A DNA stretch of 8,429 nt from an uncultured Clostridia bacterium. Lineage in GTDB: Bacteria; Bacillota; Clostridia; Oscillospirales; Acutalibacteraceae. Every line of letters begins with the position of its first letter. The stretch's first letter is position 1. Both the position numbers and the translations under genes were made by a program. Shown in pieces: positions 1 to 5,381 of this stretch. Under the pieces are notes generated by a model. It ran no database searches. It was not told the origin of the DNA and saw only the letters and a list, made by a program, of their open reading frames with translations. The stretch lies in the NCBI GenBank assembly GCA_947165115.1, contig CAMUZD010000057.1, positions 1 through 8,429 of the forward strand, written 5' to 3'.

Positions 1-840
1 CCTTTCGGGACCTGGAGCTCGGCAGGGGACCTTATATCCCACGCAGCCCTGCTCTCTGGCAAAGGTAGTATCAAGGCAGACCGCATAATCGCCCTGCCTC
101 TTGAAAAACAGTCCGTCATCGGGAACGGGTTCGTCCTTGGTAAGATAAGTTCTCGCAACGAAGCCGTCGCCTCTGCCGTGAATATGCATCAGCAGAAGGC
201 ATGCCTCAAGAGCTCTTGTCGCAATTTGTTTTGCTTCAAGAACTTCGGGATCGTTTATTTCCATCTCTCTTTTGAGGGTAGCATATCTGAAGATTTCGCC
301 GATATCAAAGCAGGCGGTGAATCCGCCGTCATTATCCGAATGTCCGTATGCCGCGGCAGATTCGAGAATGCCCGGCCTCGTGAGACGCTTCTGGCTTATC
401 ATGCCGTGTCGGTCAACGTATCTGAGTGTTTCTTCAAGCAGTTCTTTGCATATTTCTGTAGGAGTAAGCAGGCGCTCTTCGATAAATGTTACGCCTGAGG
501 CCGTAAGTATCCAGGCGTTCCTTCCTTCGGGCAGAATCGCCTTCACATCGTTATCGGGCAAATCCCTGTCGGCAGAATAATACATGACTCTGTCATATTC
601 ATATTCCGCATCCGGCTCATATTTTGTGATGCCCTTCTTTGAACCGAACCAGGTTACACCGTCGCCTTCCGCAAAGCAGGTATATTCGCTTTTTCTGCAG
701 GGGAGCGGGCAGGGGAATCCCTCTAAATCGGGTTTTTCGTTTTTGATTTCAAAGAGAGCGGCGGGCACATTCTTATCATATTTCGAATAGAATCTGCACT
801 GCCTTATCGGATGTCTGCCTAGAGTAATTGCGTTTTTCAT
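1..840 (-). CDS. Propeller-repeat plus alpha-toroid protein, partial (3' end outside window)
   Basis: An open frame of 280 codons runs from an ATG at 840 to the left edge without a stop, so the C-terminus is missing. GGAGGG at 846-851 lies 5 nt before the ATG, and the start is 1 nt after the stop of the upstream transporter gene. Two repeats resembling regulator-propeller (Reg_prop) blades are visible. The first centres on GDGVTWFGSKKGITKYE (Trp64) and the second on NAWILTASGVTFIEE (Trp110), 46 residues apart. After about residue 125 comes a helical region with HSDNDGG (167-173), FRYATLKRE and GDGFVARTYLT. It resembles (alpha/alpha)-toroid domains that follow such blades in some bacterial and fungal proteins; that comparison is from memory. 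No signal peptide is seen. The N-terminus is cysteine-rich (three Cys in the first 55 residues). The function is unknown. A carbohydrate-active or ligand-binding role is possible but unproven. It is the last visible gene of the gtrA-dapF-dapL operon. Confidence 0.75.
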   Translation of the reverse strand, partial: MKNAITLGRHPIRQCRFYSKYDKNVPAALFEIKNEKPDLEGFPCPLPCRKSEYTCFAEGDGVTWFGSKKGITKYEPDAEYEYDRVMYYSADRDLPDNDVKAILPEGRNAWILTASGVTFIEERLLTPTEICKELLEETLRYVDRHGMISQKRLTRPGILESAAAYGHSDNDGGFTACFDIGEIFRYATLKREMEINDPEVLEAKQIATRALEACLLLMHIHGRGDGFVARTYLTKDEPVPDDGLFFKRQGDYAVCLDTTFAREQGCVGYKVPCRAPGPER

Positions 841-841
841 A

Positions 842-2062
842 TCAGCCCTCCGGAACAGTCAGTTTGTGTTTTCTGTCAAATATACTGCCGATTGTCGAAA
901 CTGCAGCGGCCGCAATGCTTACAATAAGCATAATCGTGAATACCGAATTCCAGCCGGATTTCTCCGAAACAGCGCCGAGAGAATAGGCGGTGATTGTGCT
1001 GCCGACATAGCAGAAGGTATTCAGCAGTCCTGCGGCAAATCCCGAGTTTATCATAGCTCTTCTGTCGAGCGGGAACATGCTGGTAATTACATTGTTTACC
1101 ATTGCCATTGTTGCCGATGTCAGCATAAAGCAGATCATAATCGGAACAATCGAATGAATTCGCAGGAACAGAATTATTCCCGCGCAGAGAATTGCGCTGA
1201 AAGTATATAGCAGGACGTTCATCGCATTATGCGATTTGATTCTGTCGTGAATCATTTTAATAACGCCCGCAGAAAGTGTTGATACAAGCGGGAGCAGGAG
1301 AGTCAGGAGAATCGAGAACGACTGCGACACGCCGAATTCCTCATAAAGCAGATTAGGAACCCAGGTGTTAATACCGTCTTTTATGAAGCCGTTCGCAATC
1401 CCGGCGAGCGCAACGGTTATCAGCATCATCCATATTATATTGCTTTTTCTGTAACTCTTCTGAGATGTCTGCTGCTTTTCCCTGATTATTTCAGGCGGCT
1501 TTTCGCTGCCGTATAGAATGAACCACAAAATTGCGGTGATAAACAGCAGGATGCTCGCTGTGTAGAAAGTATATTTCCAGTTGAAGAACTTAACGAACAA
1601 AGCAGAAAGACCGTAAACTACAAAGGTGCCGAAAGTGTTTGTAGTGCTCATCGCCATAATGGCTGATGGCATCTTCTTGTTGCTGACGAATTCGGAAATT
1701 GTTTTTATTATCGTTGTCCATAAAACCGACTGCACACAGCCGTTAATCAGCCAGATATACTTCATAACGGACACGGAACTGCACATCGGCATAATGAAAT
1801 TGATAATGCCTGAAATAAACAGCGAGCCGAACACCATATATTTGCCGTTATAGTGCTTTGAGAGAATTCCGTTGACCAGCTGTCCTATACCGTAGGCAAA
1901 GAAGAAGAATGAACTGACAAGTCCGACAGTCGCTTTCGGCTGGCCTGTTTCGGCTACGATTGCAACTATTGACGCGCCGAAATTCAGCCGACCCACATAC
2001 GCTATCGCGTAGGCGAGCCAGCAGATGAATATTATCCTGTTTTCTTTTTTGGAATCAGTCAT
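842..2062 (-). CDS. MFS transporter, organophosphate:phosphate antiporter (GlpT/UhpC)-like
   Basis: A 406-residue membrane protein with about twelve hydrophobic segments split by a polar central loop near residues 186-208, the usual MFS plan and length. Helix 1 contains YVGRLNFGAS (Arg25), matching the position of the phosphate-binding Arg in helix 1 of GlpT. Helix 7 has NGFIKDGINTWVPNLL, with Lys228 where GlpT has its second binding Arg. The helix 2 Lys of GlpT appears to be Gln61 (YGIGQLVNG). This points to the OPA branch, but a phosphorylated substrate is not assured. The ATG at 2062 is preferred: ATGACTGA overlaps the dapL stop by 8 nt, suggesting coupled translation. An in-frame TTG at 2083 would add seven residues but has no ribosome site. 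The Shine-Dalgarno for the ATG is also weak (GGCGG close upstream). It probably sits in the cytoplasmic membrane and is co-transcribed with dapL. Confidence 0.85.
   Translation of the reverse strand: MTDSKKENRIIFICWLAYAIAYVGRLNFGASIVAIVAETGQPKATVGLVSSFFFFAYGIGQLVNGILSKHYNGKYMVFGSLFISGIINFIMPMCSSVSVMKYIWLINGCVQSVLWTTIIKTISEFVSNKKMPSAIMAMSTTNTFGTFVVYGLSALFVKFFNWKYTFYTASILLFITAILWFILYGSEKPPEIIREKQQTSQKSYRKSNIIWMMLITVALAGIANGFIKDGINTWVPNLLYEEFGVSQSFSILLTLLLPLVSTLSAGVIKMIHDRIKSHNAMNVLLYTFSAILCAGIILFLRIHSIVPIMICFMLTSATMAMVNNVITSMFPLDRRAMINSGFAAGLLNTFCYVGSTITAYSLGAVSEKSGWNSVFTIMLIVSIAAAAVSTIGSIFDRKHKLTVPEG
846..851 (-). promoter_or_regulatory. Ribosome binding site of the propeller protein gene
   Basis: GGAGGG on the minus strand, 5 nt before the ATG at 840 and inside the last codons of the MFS gene. 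It sets the start of the edge-truncated gene and supports its place in the operon. Confidence 0.65.
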
Positions 2063-3248
2063 TTCCGCCGAACGCTTTTTCAAAGCGTTTCATGGCTTCA
2101 ACTGTGTTTTCGTGAGTTGAGAATGAAGTCAGGCGGAAATAGCCCTTGCCGTTTTCGCCGAAGCCCTCTCCGGGAGTGCCGACCACGTTTGCTTTTTCAA
2201 GCAGAGCGTCAAAGAATTCCCAGGAGCCCATATTTCCGGGGCATCTGAACCAGATATAGGGAGAGTGCTTGCCGCCGCAATACCAGATTCCGAGGCGGTC
2301 AAGCGTATCTGTGATTGTCTTCGCGTTTTCTTTGTAATAATCAATGTTTTCTTTTATCTGCTTTTTGCCTTCCTCGGTAAAGATGGCGGCGGCGCCTTTC
2401 TGAACAATATATGAAACGCCGTTGAATTTGGTGGTCTGCCTTCTGAGCCAGAATTTATTCAATTTGTGACCGTCTCTCTCGAGTGCGAAGGGAACTACGG
2501 TATATCCGCATCTTGTGCCTGTGAATCCAGCGGTTTTTGAGAATGAGCAGAATTCTATGGCGCAGGTTTTGGCGCCGTCTATTTCATAAATGCTTCTCGG
2601 AAGAGATTCATCAGAAACAAAGCATTCATAAGCCGCGTCAAAAAGAATAACAGCATTGTTTTCGTTTGCATAGTTCACCCATTCAACCAGAGCGGCTCTG
2701 TCGTAGCAGGCACCTGTTGGATTATTGGGGGAGCAGAGATATATCAAATCCGCTTTAATGCTCTTGTCCGGAAGGGGGAGGAAATTGTTACTCTCATCCG
2801 CCTTGAGATAAACTATCTCTCTGCCGTCCATGGTGTTCGTATCTACATAAACCGGATATACCGGATCCGGAACGAGGACAACATTATCCTTTGAGAATAT
2901 ATCGAGAATGTTTCCGAGATCGCTCTTCGCGCCGTCAGAAACAAATATCTCATCTTTATCGAGCTCAACACCCTTTTCTGCATAGTAATACTTAAGAGAA
3001 TTCTTTATGAAATCATAGCCCTGCTCGGGGCCGTAGCCCTTGAAAGTCTCGCCACGCGACATATCGTCAACACCTGAATGAAGCGCTTCGATCACTGTAG
3101 GAGCAAGCGGGCGTGTGACGTCGCCGATTCCAAGGCGGATTATATCAGCGTCGGGATGGCTCTCTTTGAATTTTGCCGTTCTTTTTGCAACCTCAGAGAA
3201 AAGATAGCTTTCTTTGATATTGAGATAATTTGAATTGATGTGTGCCAT
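2055..3248 (-). CDS. dapL: LL-diaminopimelate aminotransferase
   Basis: A 397-residue fold-type I PLP aminotransferase, close to the usual 400-410 for DapL. It transfers an amino group from glutamate to tetrahydrodipicolinate, giving LL-diaminopimelate in one step and bypassing the succinylase and acetylase routes. Visible motifs are GIGDVTRPLAP (40-50), KGYGPEQGYDF (70-80), SDGAKSD (104-110), SPNNPTG (173-179), FDAAYE (203-208, Asp204 for the pyridine nitrogen), SFSKTAGFTGTRCG (235-248, Lys238 forming the Schiff base) and FRLTSF (371-376, Arg372 for the substrate carboxylate). The GFTGTR segment and the long N-terminus before GIGDVTRPL are typical of DapL rather than generic aspartate aminotransferases. 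AAGGAG at 3259-3264 lies about 10 nt before the ATG. The start shares one base with the dapF stop (TAATG). The next gene provides DapF, the following step, which strongly supports the call. The enzyme is cytosolic. Confidence 0.95.
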   Translation of the reverse strand: MAHINSNYLNIKESYLFSEVAKRTAKFKESHPDADIIRLGIGDVTRPLAPTVIEALHSGVDDMSRGETFKGYGPEQGYDFIKNSLKYYYAEKGVELDKDEIFVSDGAKSDLGNILDIFSKDNVVLVPDPVYPVYVDTNTMDGREIVYLKADESNNFLPLPDKSIKADLIYLCSPNNPTGACYDRAALVEWVNYANENNAVILFDAAYECFVSDESLPRSIYEIDGAKTCAIEFCSFSKTAGFTGTRCGYTVVPFALERDGHKLNKFWLRRQTTKFNGVSYIVQKGAAAIFTEEGKKQIKENIDYYKENAKTITDTLDRLGIWYCGGKHSPYIWFRCPGNMGSWEFFDALLEKANVVGTPGEGFGENGKGYFRLTSFSTHENTVEAMKRFEKAFGGND

Positions 3249-4081
3249 TATTTTACTTCTCCTTCAAATGAAAATGCTGCGGGACCTTTCATGATGACTG
3301 TTCCGTCGGATTTATACATAACCTCAAGGTCTCCGCCTATGAGTTTTACCGTAACAAATTCGTCTGCTTTGCATCTGCCTGTTTTAACCGCTGCAGAAAC
3401 CGTTGCGCAGGCTCCCGTGCCGCAGGCGAGAGTTTCTCCGCTGCCTCTCTCCCAAACTCTCATCTTGAGAGTGGTTGGATCTATGTATTCAACAAACTCG
3501 GTGTTTATTCTTTCGGGGAATCTTGGATTATTCTCGTAACCCGGGCCGATTTTTTCGAGGTCAAGAGAATCGATGCCTTCGGTGAAGATTACGCAGTGGG
3601 GATTTCCCATCGAAACGCAGGTGATTTTATCTGTTCTGTCACCGACAGTAAGCTCCTCTTCAACAACTTCGTTATTATCCGAAATGACCGGAATATCTTT
3701 TGCGGTAAATACGGCTTTGCCCATATCTACTGTAACCTTTTCGATAATTCCGTCTTTTATGTCAAAATCGAGTTTCTTGATTCCGCTTAGAGTCTCAAGA
3801 GTAATTGAGGCTTTATCCGTGAGACCTTTTTCATATACATATTTGCCAATGCAGCGGGTCGCGTTGCCGCACATTTTGCCCTCACTGCCGTCGGCATTGA
3901 ACATTCTCATTCTGAAATCGGCAATCTCGCTCGGCATAATCAGAACTATGCCGTCGCCGCCGATTCCGAAATGCCTGTCAGAAAGTCTGATTGATAATTC
4001 CTCGGGGTTTTCTATTCTTTCTTCAAAGCAGTTGAAATAGATATAGTCATTGCCTATACCGTGCATCTTGGTAAATTTCAT
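3248..4081 (-). CDS. dapF: Diaminopimelate epimerase
   Basis: A 277-residue cytosolic, cofactor-independent racemase that converts LL-diaminopimelate to meso-diaminopimelate, the last step before peptidoglycan cross-linking units or lysine. Both catalytic cysteines are present in their signatures: Cys71 in MCGNATRC (70-77) and Cys220 in GSGETLACGTGACA (213-226). The N-terminal KMHGIGNDYIYFN (5-17), FGIGGDGI (38-45) and MGNPHCV (158-164) are also standard DapF blocks. Length is normal, with no truncation or frameshift. The ATG overlaps the gtrA-like stop by 4 nt (ATGA), and a GAGGGAAG-type ribosome site lies just upstream. Next to dapL, it gives consecutive pathway steps in one transcript. No lysine riboswitch is seen ahead of the operon; the leader before the first gene is only about 24 nt. 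Confidence 0.97.
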   Translation of the reverse strand: MKFTKMHGIGNDYIYFNCFEERIENPEELSIRLSDRHFGIGGDGIVLIMPSEIADFRMRMFNADGSEGKMCGNATRCIGKYVYEKGLTDKASITLETLSGIKKLDFDIKDGIIEKVTVDMGKAVFTAKDIPVISDNNEVVEEELTVGDRTDKITCVSMGNPHCVIFTEGIDSLDLEKIGPGYENNPRFPERINTEFVEYIDPTTLKMRVWERGSGETLACGTGACATVSAAVKTGRCKADEFVTVKLIGGDLEVMYKSDGTVIMKGPAAFSFEGEVK

Positions 4082-4626
4082 TTTTCTTCCCTCGTTTCCT
4101 CTTTGATTTCCGGTTCACTTTTTTCGGTGCGTTTATTGATAAAGAATTTATTCATTATGAAGGAAAAGACCATTGTGCAGAACATAAGAATTGCCTTGCC
4201 GGCAAAATCGGCGCAGAGCGTGTGAAGCAGCTTGTTTTCGATTCCTCCGGCGAGTTTTGCGAAATATTCATTGAGCATCGGGCCGAAATATGATTGACCG
4301 ACTACGATCACAGCCACCATTATCACAAAGAAAACAAGCGCCACACCGATATTGTTATTTGCCTTGAATGTCGCTTTTCTGTTGACGATAAATGAAACAA
4401 TCTGTCCTATAAGCGCCGAAGCAAGATAAGCGATAAAAGCGCCCATCAGATATTTCTGCCCGACAAATGAGACTTCCTTCGTCATTCCCTTAAGCCCCAG
4501 CACCAGCACGGCATAGGTGACCGTTTCCGTCACTCCGGCGAGTGTTGCGACCATAACAAATTTTATTGTCTGCCATAAAGTTGTATTCGGCTTTTCGGTT
4601 TTAACCGTTTTGATTTCTTTCGACAT
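4078..4626 (-). CDS. GtrA-like family membrane protein
   Basis: A 182-residue protein with four predicted membrane helices at about 22-44, 60-82, 92-112 and 143-163, and charged N- and C-terminal tails. The GtrA/DPMS (PF04138) pattern is clear: KFVMVATLAGVTETVTYAV in helix 1, SFIVNRKATF (78-87) after helix 2, and FSFIMNKFFINKR (154-166) after helix 4. The last two form the internal repeat of this family. Members move polyprenyl-phosphate sugars across the cytoplasmic membrane for cell-envelope glycosylation; the sugar here cannot be inferred. It is longer than many members (about 120-150 residues) because of the charged tails and a longer loop between helices 3 and 4. GGAAGGTG lies about 6 nt before the ATG at 4626, and a strong promoter lies immediately upstream, making this the first gene of the dap operon. 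Its stop overlaps dapF by 4 nt. Confidence 0.88.
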   Translation of the reverse strand: MSKEIKTVKTEKPNTTLWQTIKFVMVATLAGVTETVTYAVLVLGLKGMTKEVSFVGQKYLMGAFIAYLASALIGQIVSFIVNRKATFKANNNIGVALVFFVIMVAVIVVGQSYFGPMLNEYFAKLAGGIENKLLHTLCADFAGKAILMFCTMVFSFIMNKFFINKRTEKSEPEIKEETREEK

Positions 4627-4656
4627 ATATGCACCTTCCGAAAAATATTCCTATCT

Positions 4657-4685
4657 ATTATATAATATCATATATTAAAAATCAA
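4657..4685 (-). promoter_or_regulatory. Sigma-A type promoter of the gtrA-dapF-dapL operon
   Basis: Read on the minus strand there is TTGATT (4685-4680), a 17-bp A/T-rich spacer, and a perfect TATAAT (4662-4657). The expected transcription start is near 4650, leaving a leader of roughly 24 nt that contains only the ribosome site. This leaves no room for a riboswitch or leader attenuator. No other operator was recognised. Confidence 0.75.
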
Positions 4686-4700
4686 CCGTAAACTGATTAA

Positions 4701-4730
4701 ATAAAAAAGCCTTCTCACGGCGGAGAAGGC
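4701..4730 (-). terminator. Rho-independent terminator after trxA
   Basis: Minus strand: an 8-bp perfect stem (4730-4723 paired with 4716-4709, GCCTTCTC/GAGAAGGC) with a 6-nt loop (4722-4717), followed by TTTTTTAT at 4708-4701. It starts 9 nt after the thioredoxin stop. The plus strand has no T-run after the stem, so it acts in one direction and separates the ftr-trx operon from the gtrA promoter. Confidence 0.88.
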
Positions 4731-4739
4731 TTGCGTTAG

Positions 4740-5048
4740 TTATTTAAGCATTTCAAGAATTTTTTCTTTTGGAACGTAGCCGATTGAGGAATCAACCGCT
4801 TTGCCGTCCTTGAAATAAATCAGCATCGGTATGCTCTGAATTCCAAGCATATTTGCCAGCACAGGCTCGTCATCTACATTGACCTTGCCGACCTTAATAT
4901 CGCTTCTTTCCTCTGCAATCTCTGCGACAATGGGTCCGAGCATCATGCAGGGGCCGCACCATGTAGCCCAGAAATCGAGCAAAACGGGTTTGTCGGATTT
5001 AAGAACTTCTTCTTCAAAATTAGCATTTGTGATTGTGATTTCAGCCAT
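4740..5048 (-). CDS. trxA: Thioredoxin
   Basis: A 102-residue single-domain thioredoxin, the normal length. The active site is FWATWCGPC (Cys31 and Cys34), and the cis-proline is Pro74 in QSIPM (71-75). KVNVDD (56-61) and LIYFKDGK (77-84) are the usual core strands. The residue after the active-site CGPC is Met rather than the common Lys or Arg. The frame stays open upstream to 5192, but the ATG at 5048 is chosen: it starts directly with strand 1 (MAEITITNANF), and GAGGAG at 5056-5061 is 7 nt upstream, inside the last codons of the reductase gene. An ATG two codons earlier (5054) is only 1 nt from that site. The start overlaps the reductase stop by 8 nt (ATGGCTGA), so the two are probably made together, with the reductase recycling this thioredoxin. 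Cytosolic. Confidence 0.96.
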   Translation of the reverse strand: MAEITITNANFEEEVLKSDKPVLLDFWATWCGPCMMLGPIVAEIAEERSDIKVGKVNVDDEPVLANMLGIQSIPMLIYFKDGKAVDSSIGYVPKEKILEMLK

Positions 5049-5259
5049 TTTCATTCTCCTCTTCAAGTGATTTATAATAGAGCATACAGTGGCAGTAGCC
5101 CTCAAAACTCGGGTCCTTAATCTGCTCTCGGAATTCCTTGCACATACATTTTGTGTCGGGAGTTTCCTCTCTGCGGCAGGGGCAGTAGCCACCCTTTCTA
5201 TCGAGCCCTTCCTTGACGGCTTTTACAACTTCTTCATTTGGGTTGAGCATTATTTTCAT
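5041..5259 (-). CDS. ftrB: Ferredoxin:thioredoxin reductase catalytic (beta) subunit, compact form
   Basis: A 72-residue protein with six cysteines in three CxC pairs: CPC (26-28), CMC (38-40) and CHC (56-58). This is the signature of the [4Fe-4S] catalytic subunit of ferredoxin:thioredoxin reductase. By homology Cys26, Cys38, Cys40 and Cys56 bind the cluster, and Cys28 and Cys58 form the redox disulfide that reduces thioredoxin. Flanking residues (KGGYCPCR, CKEFREQI, GYCHCMLYYK) also fit the family. The spacing between pairs is 9 then 15 residues, against about 16 then 8 in the chloroplast and cyanobacterial enzyme. The C-terminus is a short acidic tail. The ATG at 5259 is preferred, with GAGGTGA (5265-5271) 5 nt upstream; an in-frame GTG at 5268 overlaps that site. 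The gene is followed by an 8-nt overlap with thioredoxin, its expected partner. No variable-subunit gene is seen nearby. Confidence 0.9.
   Translation of the reverse strand: MKIMLNPNEEVVKAVKEGLDRKGGYCPCRREETPDTKCMCKEFREQIKDPSFEGYCHCMLYYKSLEEENENG
5056..5061 (-). promoter_or_regulatory. Ribosome binding site of trxA inside ftrB
   Basis: GAGGAG on the minus strand, encoding two Glu codons near the ftrB C-terminus, lies 7 nt before the trxA ATG at 5048. It supports the 102-residue thioredoxin rather than longer in-frame starts. Confidence 0.75.
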
Positions 5260-5264
5260 TTTTA

Positions 5265-5271
5265 TCACCTC
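5265..5271 (-). promoter_or_regulatory. Ribosome binding site fixing the ftrB start
   Basis: GAGGTGA on the minus strand, 5 nt before the ATG at 5259. Because it covers the GTG at 5268, it argues for the shorter 72-residue product. Confidence 0.7.
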
Positions 5272-5282
5272 ATTACATCCTT

Positions 5283-5311
5283 ATTATACAATACAATTAT
5301 GAATTATTCAA
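5283..5311 (-). promoter_or_regulatory. Promoter of the ftrB-trxA operon
   Basis: Minus strand: TTGAAT (5311-5306), a 17-bp spacer, and a perfect TATAAT (5288-5283). Transcription would start near 5276, giving a leader of about 17 nt that carries the ribosome site. The -35 box lies inside one arm of the inverted repeat at 5300-5325, so a protein bound there would affect this promoter. Confidence 0.75.
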
Positions 5312-5325
5312 CAATGAATAATTGA
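5300..5325. repeat. Inverted repeat between divergent promoters (candidate operator)
   Basis: TGAATTATTCA (5300-5310) and TGAATAATTGA (5315-5325) are inverted copies matching at 10 of 11 positions, with ACAA between. The left arm is also a palindrome by itself. The arms cover the -35 boxes of both the ftrB promoter (5306-5311) and the TIM-barrel gene promoter (5322-5327). Placement fits an operator for a shared regulator, but the sequence is very A/T rich and chance cannot be excluded. Confidence 0.5.
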
Positions 5326-5356
5326 CGGAATATGACTTTTGTGATATATTCATTGT
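5311..5356. repeat. 10-bp perfect inverted repeat flanking the plus-strand promoter core
   Basis: ACAATGAATA (5311-5320) and TATTCATTGT (5347-5356) are perfect reverse complements separated by 26 bp. The right arm overlaps the -10 box of the TIM-barrel gene and its probable start site, and the left arm lies just upstream of its -35 box. The left arm also overlaps the nearer inverted repeat at 5300-5325. This could be a pair of operator half-sites about 36 bp apart. Confidence 0.45.
5322..5350 (+). promoter_or_regulatory. Promoter of the TIM-barrel enzyme gene
   Basis: TTGACG (5322-5327), a 17-bp spacer and TATATT (5345-5350). Expected start near 5357, leaving a leader of about 25 nt with the ribosome site GGAGA at 5370-5374, 7 nt before the ATG. 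It is back-to-back with the ftrB promoter; the two -35 boxes are only 10 bp apart. Confidence 0.75.
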
Positions 5357-5381
5357 ATCAAATATTGACGGAGAATGATAT

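Noticed and set aside
866..1210. Plus-strand frame of 114 codons opposite the MFS gene
   Set aside because: It is Cys/His/Arg-rich low-quality sequence opposite membrane-helix codons, without a ribosome site or promoter.
2055..2083. TTG start at 2083 for the MFS transporter
   Set aside because: It adds only seven residues, lies deeper in dapL and lacks a ribosome site. The ATG at 2062 gives a classic 8-nt stop-start overlap.
4627..4739. Possible lysine riboswitch ahead of the dap operon
   Set aside because: The gap is 113 bp, the promoter occupies 4657-4685, and the leader after it is only about 24 nt. An L-box needs far more sequence.
4740..5192. A longer thioredoxin with a 48-residue N-terminal extension
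   Set aside because: The extension overlaps the reductase gene in another frame, is rich in Arg and Ala as shadow frames often are, and has no ribosome site. The start at 5048 has a good one.
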